From: an uncultured Siphonobacter sp.
GTDB taxonomy: Bacteria; Bacteroidota; Bacteroidia; Cytophagales; Spirosomataceae
Direction: 5' to 3'
NCBI GenBank assembly: GCA_913774715.1
Contig: CAJYHS010000173.1
Coordinates: 1 to 54,566 of the forward strand
Length of the DNA stretch: 54,566 bases
The position numbers were made by a program, and so were the translations under genes. Of the stretch, positions 42,423-52,266 are shown in pieces; position 1 is the stretch's first letter; each line of letters opens with the position of its first letter. A model generated the notes under the pieces. It was not told where the DNA came from. It did no database searches and was given only the letters and a program-made list of their open reading frames with translations.

Positions 42423-42449
42423 GAGCATACCCCATCGAAGAATTATACC

Positions 42450-42481
42450 AAGGCCCAATTGCAGTAATGCAATCGGGCCTT
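42450..42481 (+). terminator. Terminator of the small unknown gene
   Basis: Arms 42450-42463 and 42468-42481 pair with one mismatch around GTAA, followed by a T-rich tail. Confidence 0.8.
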
Positions 42482-42534
42482 ATTTAGTTTTATAATGAGA
42501 TTCTTTCTAAATTACTCTTTTACAGTTAGTTAGT

Positions 42535-42565
42535 ATTGTTTTCTTTCGTCACACCCCTACTTTTG
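42535..42565 (+). promoter_or_regulatory. Promoter of ferritin
   Basis: ATTG at 42535-42538, 19 bases, then TACTTTTG at 42558-42565, fitting the Bacteroidota consensus. It gives a leader of about 93 bases. The palindromes seen at 41950-42000 are not repeated here. Confidence 0.6.
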
Positions 42566-42664
42566 TGGTGTAGAAAGTCTTGCCCATTTCCCTTGTAAAG
42601 TTCAAGACTATAGCAACGAGCACATTTTTTTGAACTATCTCATTAAAACATACCTAAAGTACCC

Positions 42665-43195
42665 ATGAAAGATTTGCAACGCCTCCGTACCTCGTTAAAA
42701 GAGGAAGTTGAACTAGCATTAAATGCACAAGTAAAAATGGAAGCTGAGGCTTCTTCGAAATATTTAGCCATGGCTTCCTGGTGTGAAGTGAACGGTTACC
42801 TGTACTCAGCTAAATACTTCTTCAAACAAGCCGAAGAAGAGCGTGAGCATATGTTAAAAATCTTCCATTACCTGGCTGATCAAGGTGTAATGGCTTATGC
42901 TCCTGAAGTAGGTCCCGTTCCTCACGATTACCCTTCGTTCCGTAGCATTTTTGAAGCTGCTCTGCAAAGTGAAATTAATGTTACGCATTCTATCAATCGT
43001 CTGGTTACGCTTTGCCGCCGGGTGGAAGATTATGCAACGGAAAACTTCCTGCAGTGGTTTGTGAAAGAACAAGTAGAAGAAGAAATCAACGCTCGTCGTG
43101 CTCTGGAACTCTTTGACGTAATCGGCGAAGAAGGCACTGGCCGCTTCCAGATTGACCGTCACGTATATAAAATCACGCAATTAGACATAGAATAG
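42665..43195 (+). CDS. ftnA: Ferritin
   Basis: Iron-storage protein that oxidises Fe(II) and stores it as a mineral in a 24-subunit shell. The 176-aa four-helix protein has the bacterial ferritin ferroxidase ligands, aligned with E. coli FtnA from memory: E26 (KMEAEASS), E59 and H62 (AEEEREHMLK), with further acidic residues at the VKEQVEEEINARR helix. No haem-binding Met is evident at the usual bacterioferritin place. It has its own promoter and a perfect terminator, so it is a single-gene unit next to the operator-flanked small gene. Confidence 0.94.
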   Translation: MKDLQRLRTSLKEEVELALNAQVKMEAEASSKYLAMASWCEVNGYLYSAKYFFKQAEEEREHMLKIFHYLADQGVMAYAPEVGPVPHDYPSFRSIFEAALQSEINVTHSINRLVTLCRRVEDYATENFLQWFVKEQVEEEINARRALELFDVIGEEGTGRFQIDRHVYKITQLDIE

Positions 43196-43211
43196 TCTTT
43201 TCTGCTCCCTT

Positions 43212-43239
43212 AAAAAGCCCGCAATTGCGGGCTTTTTTT
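43212..43239 (+). terminator. Terminator of ferritin
   Basis: Perfect 13-bp arms 43212-43224 and 43225-43237 (AAAAAGCCCGCAA/TTGCGGGCTTTTT) followed by further T. Confidence 0.9.
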
Positions 43240-43339
43240 GTATAAATCCGCCAAAAATCGGGTATTTTAAAAGTTGAGTAATGCCATTTGCTACCTTTTA
43301 CAGAACTTAGTACCCGCATTATCATTTTTGTAGCCTAGT

Positions 43340-44572
43340 ATGCTTTACTATCTCTTTGACTATCTCGATAAAACCTTCAATTTTCCTGGAGCGGGGGTTT
43401 TTCAATTTTTAACTTTTCGGACGGCAGCGGCTACAGTTACGTCATTGATTATTGGAATTGTCTTTGGAAAACGGATCATCTGGTATTTGCAACGCCTGCA
43501 AATCGGAGAATCGATTCGTGATCTGGGACTTGAAGGACAAATGCAGAAAAAAGGAACTCCTACGATGGGTGGTTTCATTATCCTCTTAGCCATCGTTGTT
43601 CCAGTTTTGTTGTTTTCCAAACTTGATAATATTTATGTCATTCTGCTACTCATCTCAGCAGTTTGGACCTGCCTTATTGGCTTTGTAGATGACTACATCA
43701 AAGTTTTCAGAAAAAATAAAGAAGGATTACCCGGTCGATTTAAAATTGTAGGACAAATTGGCATTGGGTTACTCATTGGCCTGACCATGCACTACTCACC
43801 TGATATTAAAATTCGGGTGTATGAAGAAGCCCGCATTAACACGCCTACGGGTTTTGCGGAACTACGGAAATTCACTGATTCCAAAGAATTTCTGACGAAC
43901 GTTCCTTTCTTCAAGAATAATGAAATTGATTACTCAGAAATCTTACCCGATTCGATCCTTCCTGACGAATATACCTGGATTCTGTACACCATCATTGTCA
44001 TCTTTATTGTCACGGCCGTTTCTAATGGAGCAAACATTACCGACGGTATTGATGGGCTAGCGGCGGGTAACTCCATCATCATTGGTCTGACACTCGGGAT
44101 TCTGGCTTACTTATCAGGAAACAAGATTTTTTCCCAATACCTGAATATTTATTATATCCCGCTTTCAGGAGAGCTCGTTGTCTTTTGCGGAGCTTTCGTA
44201 GGGGCCTGCGTCGGATTCCTCTGGTATAATACTTACCCTGCTCAGGTGTTTATGGGTGATACGGGGAGTTTAATGCTCGGCAGTATCATTGCTACCTTAG
44301 CGATTGTATTACGGAAAGAATTGTTAATTCCCATTTTATGCGGTGTTTTCCTGATTGAATCGATCTCTGTCATTCTTCAGGTAAGCTACTTTAAGTATCA
44401 GAAACGCCGCCACGGACTGGAATATGCCAAGCTGCATCGACTTTTCAAGATGTCGCCCTTACATCACCATTATCAGAAATCGAACATCCCAGAGCCTAAA
44501 ATTGTGATGCGTTTTCTTATCATTAGTATTATCCTGGCCGTGTTTACGCTAGTGACCTTGAAACTTAGGTAA
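43340..44572 (+). CDS. mraY: Phospho-N-acetylmuramoyl-pentapeptide-transferase
   Basis: Makes lipid I by moving phospho-MurNAc-pentapeptide from UDP to undecaprenyl phosphate; inner membrane, essential. The 410-aa sequence has about ten helices and the family motifs [37 protein letters not shown] (DDxxK), [27 protein letters not shown] and the C-terminal [14 protein letters not shown] triad. An insert of about 40 residues near 165-215 (including [20 protein letters not shown]) is usual in Bacteroidota. It stands alone between ferritin and a regulator, not in a mur/fts cluster. A strong terminator follows. Confidence 0.97.
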   Translation: MLYYLFDYLDKTFNFPGAGVFQFLTFRTAAATVTSLIIGIVFGKRIIWYLQRLQIGESIRDLGLEGQMQKKGTPTMGGFIILLAIVVPVLLFSKLDNIYVILLLISAVWTCLIGFVDDYIKVFRKNKEGLPGRFKIVGQIGIGLLIGLTMHYSPDIKIRVYEEARINTPTGFAELRKFTDSKEFLTNVPFFKNNEIDYSEILPDSILPDEYTWILYTIIVIFIVTAVSNGANITDGIDGLAAGNSIIIGLTLGILAYLSGNKIFSQYLNIYYIPLSGELVVFCGAFVGACVGFLWYNTYPAQVFMGDTGSLMLGSIIATLAIVLRKELLIPILCGVFLIESISVILQVSYFKYQKRRHGLEYAKLHRLFKMSPLHHHYQKSNIPEPKIVMRFLIISIILAVFTLVTLKLR

Positions 44573-44584
44573 ATTAAAGCCATT

Positions 44585-44630
44585 GCATAAAAAAGCCTGA
44601 TGAAGCATTTTTCATCAGGCTTTTTTATGC
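44585..44630. terminator. Strong bidirectional terminator
   Basis: Perfect 20-bp arms 44585-44604 and 44611-44630 with loop GCATTT and A/T ends, between mraY (+) and the PUL regulator (-). Confidence 0.9.
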
Positions 44631-44634
44631 GGGA

Positions 44635-47508
44635 TTAAATCTTAATCAGGAATTCATTCAGATTCTGCTCGGTGGGTAAAGTAAGCTTTCCTCTCAGTCG
44701 GTATCGTTTCAACTCTACACTCCTTACGGTAATATTCAATAATTGAGCGATCTCTTTGCTGGACAAATTCATTCGTAAATAAGCGGCCAGCTTTAAGTCA
44801 CCGGAGGTGAGATTAGGATAAGATTCCAGTAATTTTTTGAAAAAATAATCGTGAACATCATTAAAGTTAGATTCGAAAATATCCCAGCTGTGTTCATCAG
44901 CTAAGTTTCGGTCAATGAGTTGCACTAGCGAACGGTACTGTTTCGTACCCGAATCCGGGCCCATTTCCTTTCTTAGTTTTTCGAGTTCTCCTTTAATTGT
45001 CTCCAGTAACTCATTCTTATGCAACATATTCATTGCGGAATTGGCTAGCTCCTCAGACTTTCGCTCCACGTCTTTCCGCAATTGCTCATTTCGAATTTCC
45101 GTTAAGTTTTGCTCGTTGCGTCGCTGCTCTTCTTCCAACTGCTCCTGCATTTTAGACTGAATCCGTCGTTGATGCGTCTGGATCCTCTTTAAATACACCT
45201 GATACGTCATCCATACTCCGACCACCAGAATCAATAGGTATACTAACTGACTCCAGATATTCCAATACCAGGGAGGACGAACGATAAAAGGAAGTACTGT
45301 CTCTTCGGAAGAAACGGATGAGCGAATTCTTAATACGTATGAACCTGGCTCCAGAGGACCCGTATTCAATTCCGTATTTTTGGTAAACGCTGACCATTCC
45401 TTCATTTCTCCTTCAATTAAGTATTGATAGGAAAGATTCGCTTCGTATTGGGTAGAAGCGAAGGTAATAGAAAGATTATTCTGCCAGTATTTAAACTTTA
45501 ATTCCTGCTGCGGCTGATTGGGGTATAAGGTTTGCGTAAACTTTTCCGTCGTGATCTGCCGGATATTGGGCCGGGCATAGGGCAGTTTAATTCCCTGACT
45601 AATGTAAGAAACCGGAACGACGGAAAACCCATCGTCGCCACAAATGAGTAAGGTCTTGGGATCGAGACTAACTATATTTTCATAGCCTTCTACCCATTGG
45701 ACGTGTTGTAAATTCAGTTCGGCAATTCGCTGACCCGGTACCCAGTAAGCTAGTGACCCACTGGAACGAAGAACAACATATGACTTGTAATCAATAGGAA
45801 AGATATTCTTAACTCCCTGGCTCCCCAGCAAGCTGACAGGCTTCAGCTTGAAGTCTTGCAAATAATAACTTTGTTTTGACGTAGTTATCACGGGCTGACC
45901 GGCTACTTCCGTTAATGAAGCATCTGGAAAACCTCTAACGAATACATCACTTGTAATTTTTCTTAAATCTGGCGAAAGCTTGATAGCTCGTATCCCCCGA
46001 TATTTCTGTTTGATCCAGAGAGTACCCTCTTTAAATTCCAGTATTTCATCAGTAAGAGCAAAGTCACCGGCTATCGTATGGCTAAATTTCCATTGCCCCT
46101 TTTCTTTCTGATAAATTCCTAAATCGGTGTACGTTCCCTGAATCAATACCTCTGGATGCTGCGTGAGAGCGTGAAGGACCAAGCCTCCGGTTAAGTTAGA
46201 AAGCTGCCGAAAAGAATTTCCTTCCAGTATAAAAGTCCCTTCATTATGCCCACAGAATAATTTCCCATCAATCACCTCCAAATCCCAGACTTGTCCCTGG
46301 CTTCCGGCAACCATTCGAACATGCGGCCCTGATTCACTATTTTCTACTTTGAACACGCCATGATTTGTGCCCACATACAATTGATTTTCGAACAAAGCGG
46401 CATCATAGACCGTACCAAGCACCCCCGTCTGATCTCGGTAATGACGCACGGGCGAACTGAATAATAAGGCATCGATCCCACTATCTGTTCCGGTCCAGAC
46501 ATTTCCATCCGTATCCAGGCATAAGGCCAGAATGGTATTGTTTTGTAGACCCGTTTTCTGATTCAGATATGAGCGAATTTGTCCATACTCGTCGGTAATA
46601 ATGGCCCCATTTAATACTGAACCATATACGTAAGTATGTTCATCAACCCGAATGGCTTTATTTAATTGACTAACCGCCAGAAACTGACTTGCCGGGTTAT
46701 GCTGACGTACAAAACCATTATTTCCTAGTAGATATAAAGCCCGATCCGTTCCGATCTGCAATTGATTAGCCTCGGCTTTCAGGATACTTCTTACCCATTC
46801 TTTACCCAGAAACTCACTGCCTTTTATAAAGACGAATTGTTCATCAATCCACTCATATAGGCCTTTATTAAAAATCTGAACGAATAGCCGATTGTCAACC
46901 TGAAAAGCAAAAAAGACGTTTCCAGGTGTTCGAAGGGTAGTAATCTGATTATTCTGATATCGGTACAGATAGGCAAATGAATGGAAATAAACGGCATCCT
47001 GCATAGGCAGAATATTCCAGATTTCTTCATGCCTGTACCTTTTGTCCTTTTGCAAGTGCGTCAAGGTTTGGTATTTCAAAGTACCAGTTGAATCCGCTTT
47101 CCAATAGCCAAACTCACCTAACGCTCCCGTATAGATCCTATTATCTGCGACGGCTACCGAGCGAATGATCTGCCGCTGAGGTAAAATGTAGTTTTTCCAG
47201 GTATTGCCATCGTATTCAAGCAGTCCTTTCGAATTTCCAACATACATGAAACGCGTTTGTGGGTTCTGGGCAATACTCCAGTTCTGACGCTGAGCCTGAT
47301 AATCACTCGGCGAAAAATGGAGAACAGCTGGAAGGCATAGCTTTTGTAGATCACTGGTATATTCCTGACTGAACCCGGAAGCACAAAAAAGACAACTCCA
47401 TAAACTTATTATCCCAAACGAAGCCTGATATAAGTATTTTCTTATTCTAGTCCACTCTTTCACTACCTGAATACTATTTGGGGCCAACTCTGCGAACAAT
47501 TTTCTCAT
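44635..47508 (-). CDS. Membrane sensor-regulator of the PUL (beta-propeller, Y_Y_Y, TM, LuxR-type HTH)
   Basis: A 957-aa one-protein sensor and transcription factor. Order: N-terminal hydrophobic signal or anchor (about 29-48), a periplasmic two-propeller-like region with Reg_prop-type repeats (about 60-660), a triple-tyrosine domain (about 672-738, NLSYQYLIEGEMKEWSAF), one TM helix (about 745-770), a coiled coil (about 775-870) and a C-terminal LuxR-type HTH (about 890-957, MNLSSKEIAQLLNITVRSVELKRYRLRGKL). Divergent from susC, so it probably senses a breakdown sugar and switches on the downstream locus. No kinase or receiver domain. Confidence 0.88.
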   Translation of the reverse strand: MRKLFAELAPNSIQVVKEWTRIRKYLYQASFGIISLWSCLFCASGFSQEYTSDLQKLCLPAVLHFSPSDYQAQRQNWSIAQNPQTRFMYVGNSKGLLEYDGNTWKNYILPQRQIIRSVAVADNRIYTGALGEFGYWKADSTGTLKYQTLTHLQKDKRYRHEEIWNILPMQDAVYFHSFAYLYRYQNNQITTLRTPGNVFFAFQVDNRLFVQIFNKGLYEWIDEQFVFIKGSEFLGKEWVRSILKAEANQLQIGTDRALYLLGNNGFVRQHNPASQFLAVSQLNKAIRVDEHTYVYGSVLNGAIITDEYGQIRSYLNQKTGLQNNTILALCLDTDGNVWTGTDSGIDALLFSSPVRHYRDQTGVLGTVYDAALFENQLYVGTNHGVFKVENSESGPHVRMVAGSQGQVWDLEVIDGKLFCGHNEGTFILEGNSFRQLSNLTGGLVLHALTQHPEVLIQGTYTDLGIYQKEKGQWKFSHTIAGDFALTDEILEFKEGTLWIKQKYRGIRAIKLSPDLRKITSDVFVRGFPDASLTEVAGQPVITTSKQSYYLQDFKLKPVSLLGSQGVKNIFPIDYKSYVVLRSSGSLAYWVPGQRIAELNLQHVQWVEGYENIVSLDPKTLLICGDDGFSVVPVSYISQGIKLPYARPNIRQITTEKFTQTLYPNQPQQELKFKYWQNNLSITFASTQYEANLSYQYLIEGEMKEWSAFTKNTELNTGPLEPGSYVLRIRSSVSSEETVLPFIVRPPWYWNIWSQLVYLLILVVGVWMTYQVYLKRIQTHQRRIQSKMQEQLEEEQRRNEQNLTEIRNEQLRKDVERKSEELANSAMNMLHKNELLETIKGELEKLRKEMGPDSGTKQYRSLVQLIDRNLADEHSWDIFESNFNDVHDYFFKKLLESYPNLTSGDLKLAAYLRMNLSSKEIAQLLNITVRSVELKRYRLRGKLTLPTEQNLNEFLIKI

Positions 47509-47529
47509 TAATTAATACAAATATGTAAG

Positions 47530-47583
47530 AATGATGTGGTCTAAACAAGCCAATGCACCAAAATGATGTGGTAATGATGTGGT
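47530..47583. repeat. Three direct repeats, candidate regulator site
   Basis: AATGATGTGGT occurs exactly at 47530-47540, 47562-47572 and 47573-47583. Copies 2 and 3 are back to back (11-base step, one helical turn), and copy 1 is 32 bases (about three turns) before copy 2. Copy 3 ends seven bases before the TTTG -33 box of susC. This fits an activator bound just upstream of the promoter; the divergent HTH protein is the natural candidate. Confidence 0.65.
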
Positions 47584-47589
47584 ACTTTT

Positions 47590-47622
47590 TTTGGGGTAGG
47601 CTACTTGGATATTTTAATTTTG
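47590..47622 (+). promoter_or_regulatory. susC promoter
   Basis: TTTG at 47590-47593, 21 bases, then TAATTTTG at 47615-47622, an exact Bacteroidota consensus. The start is then expected about 47629, which rules out the frame extension to 47553 and supports ATG 47649. Confidence 0.75.
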
Positions 47623-47648
47623 CTCACCAAATAATACAATTCCTTAAC

Positions 47649-50645
47649 ATGAAGAAAGCTTATTTCTTGTTGCTATGTATGCTCTTCTTGGTATTGACGC
47701 AGGGTCATGCTCAGGAGGCACGTCGCATTACTGGGAGAGTAACCAGTGCTGATGACAATCAGGCTCTGCCCGGTGCGACTATCGCTATAAAAGGTACAAC
47801 ACGTGGTACCAACTCTGATGCAGAAGGACGTTTTTCAATTGCCGCGAATAATGGCGAAGTTCTTCTCGTAAGCTTTGTGGGAATGAAACCGAAAGAAGTG
47901 GCCGTAACTAATGCCTTGACAGATCTGACGGTAGCTTTAGAATCGGATGCTTCTACATTGAACGAAGTGGTAGCCATTGGTTACGGAACGGCTCGCAAGA
48001 AGGACCTAACAGGTGCCGTTGCTTCTTTGAAAACGGCAGATCTTGTAAATCAGCCCGTAGCTTCGGCTACGCAGGCTATGCAGGGTAAACTAGCTGGAGT
48101 TCAGGTAACGGCTTCGGGTGAACCCGGTAGCGTTCCTACTATTCGAATACGGGGTACAGGTACCTTGCTAGCTGGAGCTGATCCATTATACGTGGTAGAT
48201 GGAGTAATCACTGATGATATCCGTAACATTAATCCTCAGGATATCACATCAATGGACGTATTGAAAGATGCTTCAGCAACGGCTATTTACGGGATGCGTG
48301 CCGCCAATGGTGTTGTTTTAGTAACGACCAAACGTGGTCAGTCTGGTGCCATTCGGGTAAGTTATGATGGATACGTAGGCGTACGTCAAGCCGCTCGTAA
48401 AGTAAAAATGGCTGATTCTCAGCAATACATTGACTTCTCTAACGAAGCTCTGGTACGGGCGGGTCAGCAGCCTTCCTTTACCAGTGCTGATATTAAGGCT
48501 AATACTAACTGGTTTGACGCCATTACCCGTACGGCTCTGGTTCATAACCATAACATCTCTTTAGCCGGTGGTTCTGAGAAAAGTACTTATTTCTTGAGCG
48601 GAGGTTACCTCTACGATGATGGTATTCTGCAAGGTAATGGTTATCGTCGTTTGAGTCTTCGTGCCAGCAATGATTACCAAATCAGTAAATCATTCAAGAT
48701 TGGAGCTTCGTTAAACCTGGCTCAGGAAGATAACGAAAATAAGCCCTATTCTGCCTTTACGAGTGCCTACAAACAGGCTCCAATTGCTCCGGTTTATAAT
48801 GAAGATGGTAGTTATGGATTCACTCTCCGTAATAACGTAGCGAACCCCCTGGCTCAGATCAACTATACTAACGATCACACCAGTAGCTTACGTTTACAAG
48901 GTGTTTTATTCGCAGAATGGAATATTACGGATGACCTGAAATTCCGCTCTAACTTCGCGGTTGAAAACCGTTCGTTCAATAACCGTAAATACAACCCGGT
49001 GTACGTGGTGTCGGGTAATCAGCAGAACAACACTAGCCAGCTTACCTTACGTAACGATGCAGCTAATCGCTGGGTTTGGGATAATACATTGACTTATACC
49101 AAAACGTTTGGCGAGAAGCATAACTTCAACGCCCTGGTAGGTTTTACGGGTGAGCGTTACAAAACCAACTTCTTTGGAGGTTCTCGTCTGAATGTGCCTA
49201 ACGATCCCAATTACTGGGTACTAAACCTGGGAACTCAGGCTACGGCTACGAACGAAAGCGGCATGGGTCTGGAAAGACGTTTATCCTACTACGGTCGTTT
49301 GAATTATAACTACGATGATCGTTACCTTTTAACGGCTACCTTACGTCAGGATGGATCCAGCAAATTCCCTTCTAGCAATCGTTCCAGCATTTTCCCATCC
49401 GTAGGTGCGGCGTGGCAGATTGGTAATGAGCAATTCATGAAAGGTCAGAACGTATTTTCCATGTTGAAACTGCGGGCTAGCTGGGGTCAGGTAGGTAATG
49501 ATAAAATTGTTCCGAATGCCTTCTTATATACCCTTACTTCAAACCTTGATTACCAGATCGACGGACAGTTAGCTTCGGGTTACACCATTCAGGACATTAA
49601 GGATTTGAACCTGCGTTGGGAAGTTACCACTGAGAAAGATTTGGGACTGGAGTTTGGCTTACTCAATAACCGTCTGACGGGAGAAGTAAACTACTACGAT
49701 AAGCTCACTCGTGACGCTCTGATTTATAAGCCTATTGACGCTATTTTCGGTGATAATGACTCTCAATACTTAACCAACGCGGCGGATATTCGTAACCGTG
49801 GTATTGAATTTGGTCTGAACTGGAATGAAAAGAAAGGCGATTTCCGTTATAACGTTGGTGTTAACTTCACGATTAACAATAACAAAATCGAACGCGTTAA
49901 CGGTGGTCTTCCCATTCAGGCTGGTAGCTTAGGTAACGGTCAAATCACTACTCAAACAGCTGAAGGACAACCTATTGGCAGCTTCTATGTATATGAGACA
50001 AATGGAATCTTCCAGTCACAAGCGGACTTAGATGCGTATCCTCACATTTCGGCGGCTCGCGTAGGTGACCTGCGTTACGTAGATACAAACGGCGACGGTA
50101 TCATCAACGGGAATGATCGCGTATATAAAGGTTCGTATCAGCCTAAATATTTCTTCGGTTTAACCGGTGGATTGAGCTATAAAAACTTTGATCTGAGCAT
50201 TACCGCTGCGGGTAACCTCGGTAACCAGATCTATAATGGTAAGAAAGCCCAGCGTTTTGGTAACGAGAATATCGAAGCTTCTGTAACCAACTGGTGGTCT
50301 CCTACCAACACTAGCTCGACCAACCCTCGTCCTTCAAACGACGTAGCTCTGGCTTCTGACTATTACATTGAATCAGGCTCTTACCTGCGGATTAATAACC
50401 TGTCGTTAGGATATACTATTCCTAAAACAGTAACGGACAGCTGGAAAATGCAGAGTATTCGGGTGTACGCAACGGCTCAAAACCTGGTAACCTTCCAGAA
50501 ATTCTCAGGATTTACGCCTGAGCTTCCCGGAAGAACACTAGCGAACAGCACCGACCAGACCGCTGGAACTTTATCTTCCGGTATTGAGCTGGATGCTTAT
50601 CCTACACCCCGGACGTTCCTGTTAGGTTTAACGGTTAATTTCTAA
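47649..50645 (+). CDS. SusC/RagA-type TonB-linked outer-membrane receptor
   Basis: A 998-aa TonB-dependent transporter that imports oligosaccharides through the outer membrane. ATG 47649 gives MKKAYFLLLCMLFLVLTQGHAQ, a clean signal peptide. The order is a CarboxypepD_reg-like domain (ITGRVTSADDNQALPGATIAIKG), the TonB box region, the plug (about 95-230, VVAIGYGTARKKDLTGAVASL, LYVVDGVITDDIRNINPQDI, MDVLKDASATAIYGMRAANGVVLVTTKRG) and a barrel ending in LGLTVNF. It pairs with the SusD lipoprotein just downstream. The frame from 47553 would put its first 32 residues upstream of the promoter and is rejected. Confidence 0.96.
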   Translation: MKKAYFLLLCMLFLVLTQGHAQEARRITGRVTSADDNQALPGATIAIKGTTRGTNSDAEGRFSIAANNGEVLLVSFVGMKPKEVAVTNALTDLTVALESDASTLNEVVAIGYGTARKKDLTGAVASLKTADLVNQPVASATQAMQGKLAGVQVTASGEPGSVPTIRIRGTGTLLAGADPLYVVDGVITDDIRNINPQDITSMDVLKDASATAIYGMRAANGVVLVTTKRGQSGAIRVSYDGYVGVRQAARKVKMADSQQYIDFSNEALVRAGQQPSFTSADIKANTNWFDAITRTALVHNHNISLAGGSEKSTYFLSGGYLYDDGILQGNGYRRLSLRASNDYQISKSFKIGASLNLAQEDNENKPYSAFTSAYKQAPIAPVYNEDGSYGFTLRNNVANPLAQINYTNDHTSSLRLQGVLFAEWNITDDLKFRSNFAVENRSFNNRKYNPVYVVSGNQQNNTSQLTLRNDAANRWVWDNTLTYTKTFGEKHNFNALVGFTGERYKTNFFGGSRLNVPNDPNYWVLNLGTQATATNESGMGLERRLSYYGRLNYNYDDRYLLTATLRQDGSSKFPSSNRSSIFPSVGAAWQIGNEQFMKGQNVFSMLKLRASWGQVGNDKIVPNAFLYTLTSNLDYQIDGQLASGYTIQDIKDLNLRWEVTTEKDLGLEFGLLNNRLTGEVNYYDKLTRDALIYKPIDAIFGDNDSQYLTNAADIRNRGIEFGLNWNEKKGDFRYNVGVNFTINNNKIERVNGGLPIQAGSLGNGQITTQTAEGQPIGSFYVYETNGIFQSQADLDAYPHISAARVGDLRYVDTNGDGIINGNDRVYKGSYQPKYFFGLTGGLSYKNFDLSITAAGNLGNQIYNGKKAQRFGNENIEASVTNWWSPTNTSSTNPRPSNDVALASDYYIESGSYLRINNLSLGYTIPKTVTDSWKMQSIRVYATAQNLVTFQKFSGFTPELPGRTLANSTDQTAGTLSSGIELDAYPTPRTFLLGLTVNF

Positions 50646-50713
50646 GGTATGACCTCGAAGTACTTCACTCCGTCAATCTGAGTGTAGTACTCAGACATAA
50701 AAGATACGATACA

Positions 50714-52177
50714 ATGAAAATCAATAAATATATTTTAAGAGCCGGACTTTTCGCAGGACTTACCCTGAGTGGAACGGCTTGTAAGGACTTCCTGGAAGTA
50801 AAGCCTCAGGGCGAACTTACTCCCGATTACCTTTCCATTGACCCAGAGGCTTCGGAAGGGATTGTAACGGCGATTTATAACAAAATGCTGGACTGGAATA
50901 TTCACTCATTCTCGTGGATTGGGATTACCAGCATTGCTTCGGACGACGCCGATAAAGGCAGTGATCCCGGAGATTCAGGTTCCGATAAAAATGAGCTGGA
51001 CGGATTTACTTTTTCGGCTACGAGTGGGTCCTTTAATGACATCTGGCAAGGTAACTATCAGGGGATTGCCCGAGCAAATCAGGCTCTCACCTACCTGCCG
51101 AATCTGACCATTGACGAGGCTACGAAGAACCGTCTGATTGGTGAATCCAGCTTCTTACGGGCGTATTTTTACTTTAACCTGGTTCGTACGTTTGGTGGCG
51201 TTCCTTTGATTACCAAAGTGCCTGATCCAACGAATGAAGAAGATTTGAAGGCAGGTCGTACGCGGGTAGCGGCAACGGAAATCTATGCCCTGATTGAAGC
51301 AGACCTGAATACGGCCATTAACAGCCTTCCAGAAAAAGGTAACACGCCTGCAGGCCGTGTTACGAAAGGTGCCGCTCAGACGATGCTAGCCAAAGTTTCT
51401 ATGTACCAAAAGAAATGGGACAAAGTATTAGAACTAACTAACGCTGTCATGGCAGGTGGTAAATATGCTTTGGTAGAGGACTACTCGACTATCTGGCGTG
51501 AAATAGGTGAAAACAATGCTGAGTCAATTTTCGAAGTTCAGGCTCAGGGTACTACGCCTAACAAAGGCATTAACAACTATTCTACTACTCAGGGCGTTCG
51601 TGGTCAATGGGGCTGGGGTTTTAATACACCCTCTGCTGACTTAGAAAAGGCTTATGAAGCAGGTGATAAACGCAAAGACGCTACCTTCATGTATCCCGGT
51701 GAAGTATTATGGGATGGACAGCAGGTATTACCTACGGCACCTAACCGGGCTTATAACCAGAAAGCTTACGTAAGTCGCGTGGCTGAAACGTACAACGGTA
51801 ATGACACCGAAACCAATAAAAACATGCGGGTGCTACGTTTTGCGGAAGTGTTATTAATGAATGCCGAAGCAGCCAACGAGTTAGGTCAATCGGCTAATGC
51901 TCTGATTTCTTTAAATAAAGTCCGCGTTCGGGCGGGGCTGGCAGCTTTAACGACTACCACCCAGACGGAATTACGCACGAAAATCTGGAACGAGCGTCGC
52001 GTAGAGTTAGCTTTTGAACACGATCGTATGTTTGATTTACGTCGTCAGGGCCGGGCAGGTACCGTATTACGTGCTCTGGGCATTCCTTACGTAGATGGTA
52101 AACACGACTTGTTCCCAATTCCGCAAACGCAAATTGACTTGAGTGGCAAGGCTTTAACGCAAAATCCTGGCTATTAA
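50714..52177 (+). CDS. SusD/RagB-family glycan-binding lipoprotein
   Basis: A 487-aa outer-surface lipoprotein that captures glycans and closes the SusC channel like a lid. Lipobox LSGTAC gives Cys23, followed by KDFLEVKPQGELTPDYL, the classic start. The TPR-like scaffold includes FLRAYFYFNLVRTFGGVPLIT, AKVSMYQKKWDKVLEL and ERRVELAFEHDRMFDLRRQG, and the end is FPIPQTQIDLSGKALTQNPGY, the standard SusD ending. The sugar site cannot be read. It is 68 bases after susC and ends in a hairpin terminator. Confidence 0.96.
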   Translation: MKINKYILRAGLFAGLTLSGTACKDFLEVKPQGELTPDYLSIDPEASEGIVTAIYNKMLDWNIHSFSWIGITSIASDDADKGSDPGDSGSDKNELDGFTFSATSGSFNDIWQGNYQGIARANQALTYLPNLTIDEATKNRLIGESSFLRAYFYFNLVRTFGGVPLITKVPDPTNEEDLKAGRTRVAATEIYALIEADLNTAINSLPEKGNTPAGRVTKGAAQTMLAKVSMYQKKWDKVLELTNAVMAGGKYALVEDYSTIWREIGENNAESIFEVQAQGTTPNKGINNYSTTQGVRGQWGWGFNTPSADLEKAYEAGDKRKDATFMYPGEVLWDGQQVLPTAPNRAYNQKAYVSRVAETYNGNDTETNKNMRVLRFAEVLLMNAEAANELGQSANALISLNKVRVRAGLAALTTTTQTELRTKIWNERRVELAFEHDRMFDLRRQGRAGTVLRALGIPYVDGKHDLFPIPQTQIDLSGKALTQNPGY

Positions 52178-52190
52178 ATCGCTGAGTGAC

Positions 52191-52231
52191 AGGACCGTAA
52201 TTCAGTAATCCATTTCCTGAATTACGGTCCT
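52191..52231 (+). terminator. Terminator between susD and the glucanase gene
   Basis: Perfect 15-bp arms 52191-52205 and 52217-52231 (AGGACCGTAATTCAG form) with an 11-base loop, followed by a run of T to 52240. It lies inside the locus, so it may set the ratio of SusCD to enzyme. Confidence 0.8.
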
Positions 52232-52266
52232 TATTTTTTTCATCTCCGCCCAATCATTCCTGCTTT

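Noticed and set aside
47553-47648. Upstream extension of SusC
   Set aside because: It would begin before the promoter and before the direct repeats, and ATG 47649 has the signal peptide.
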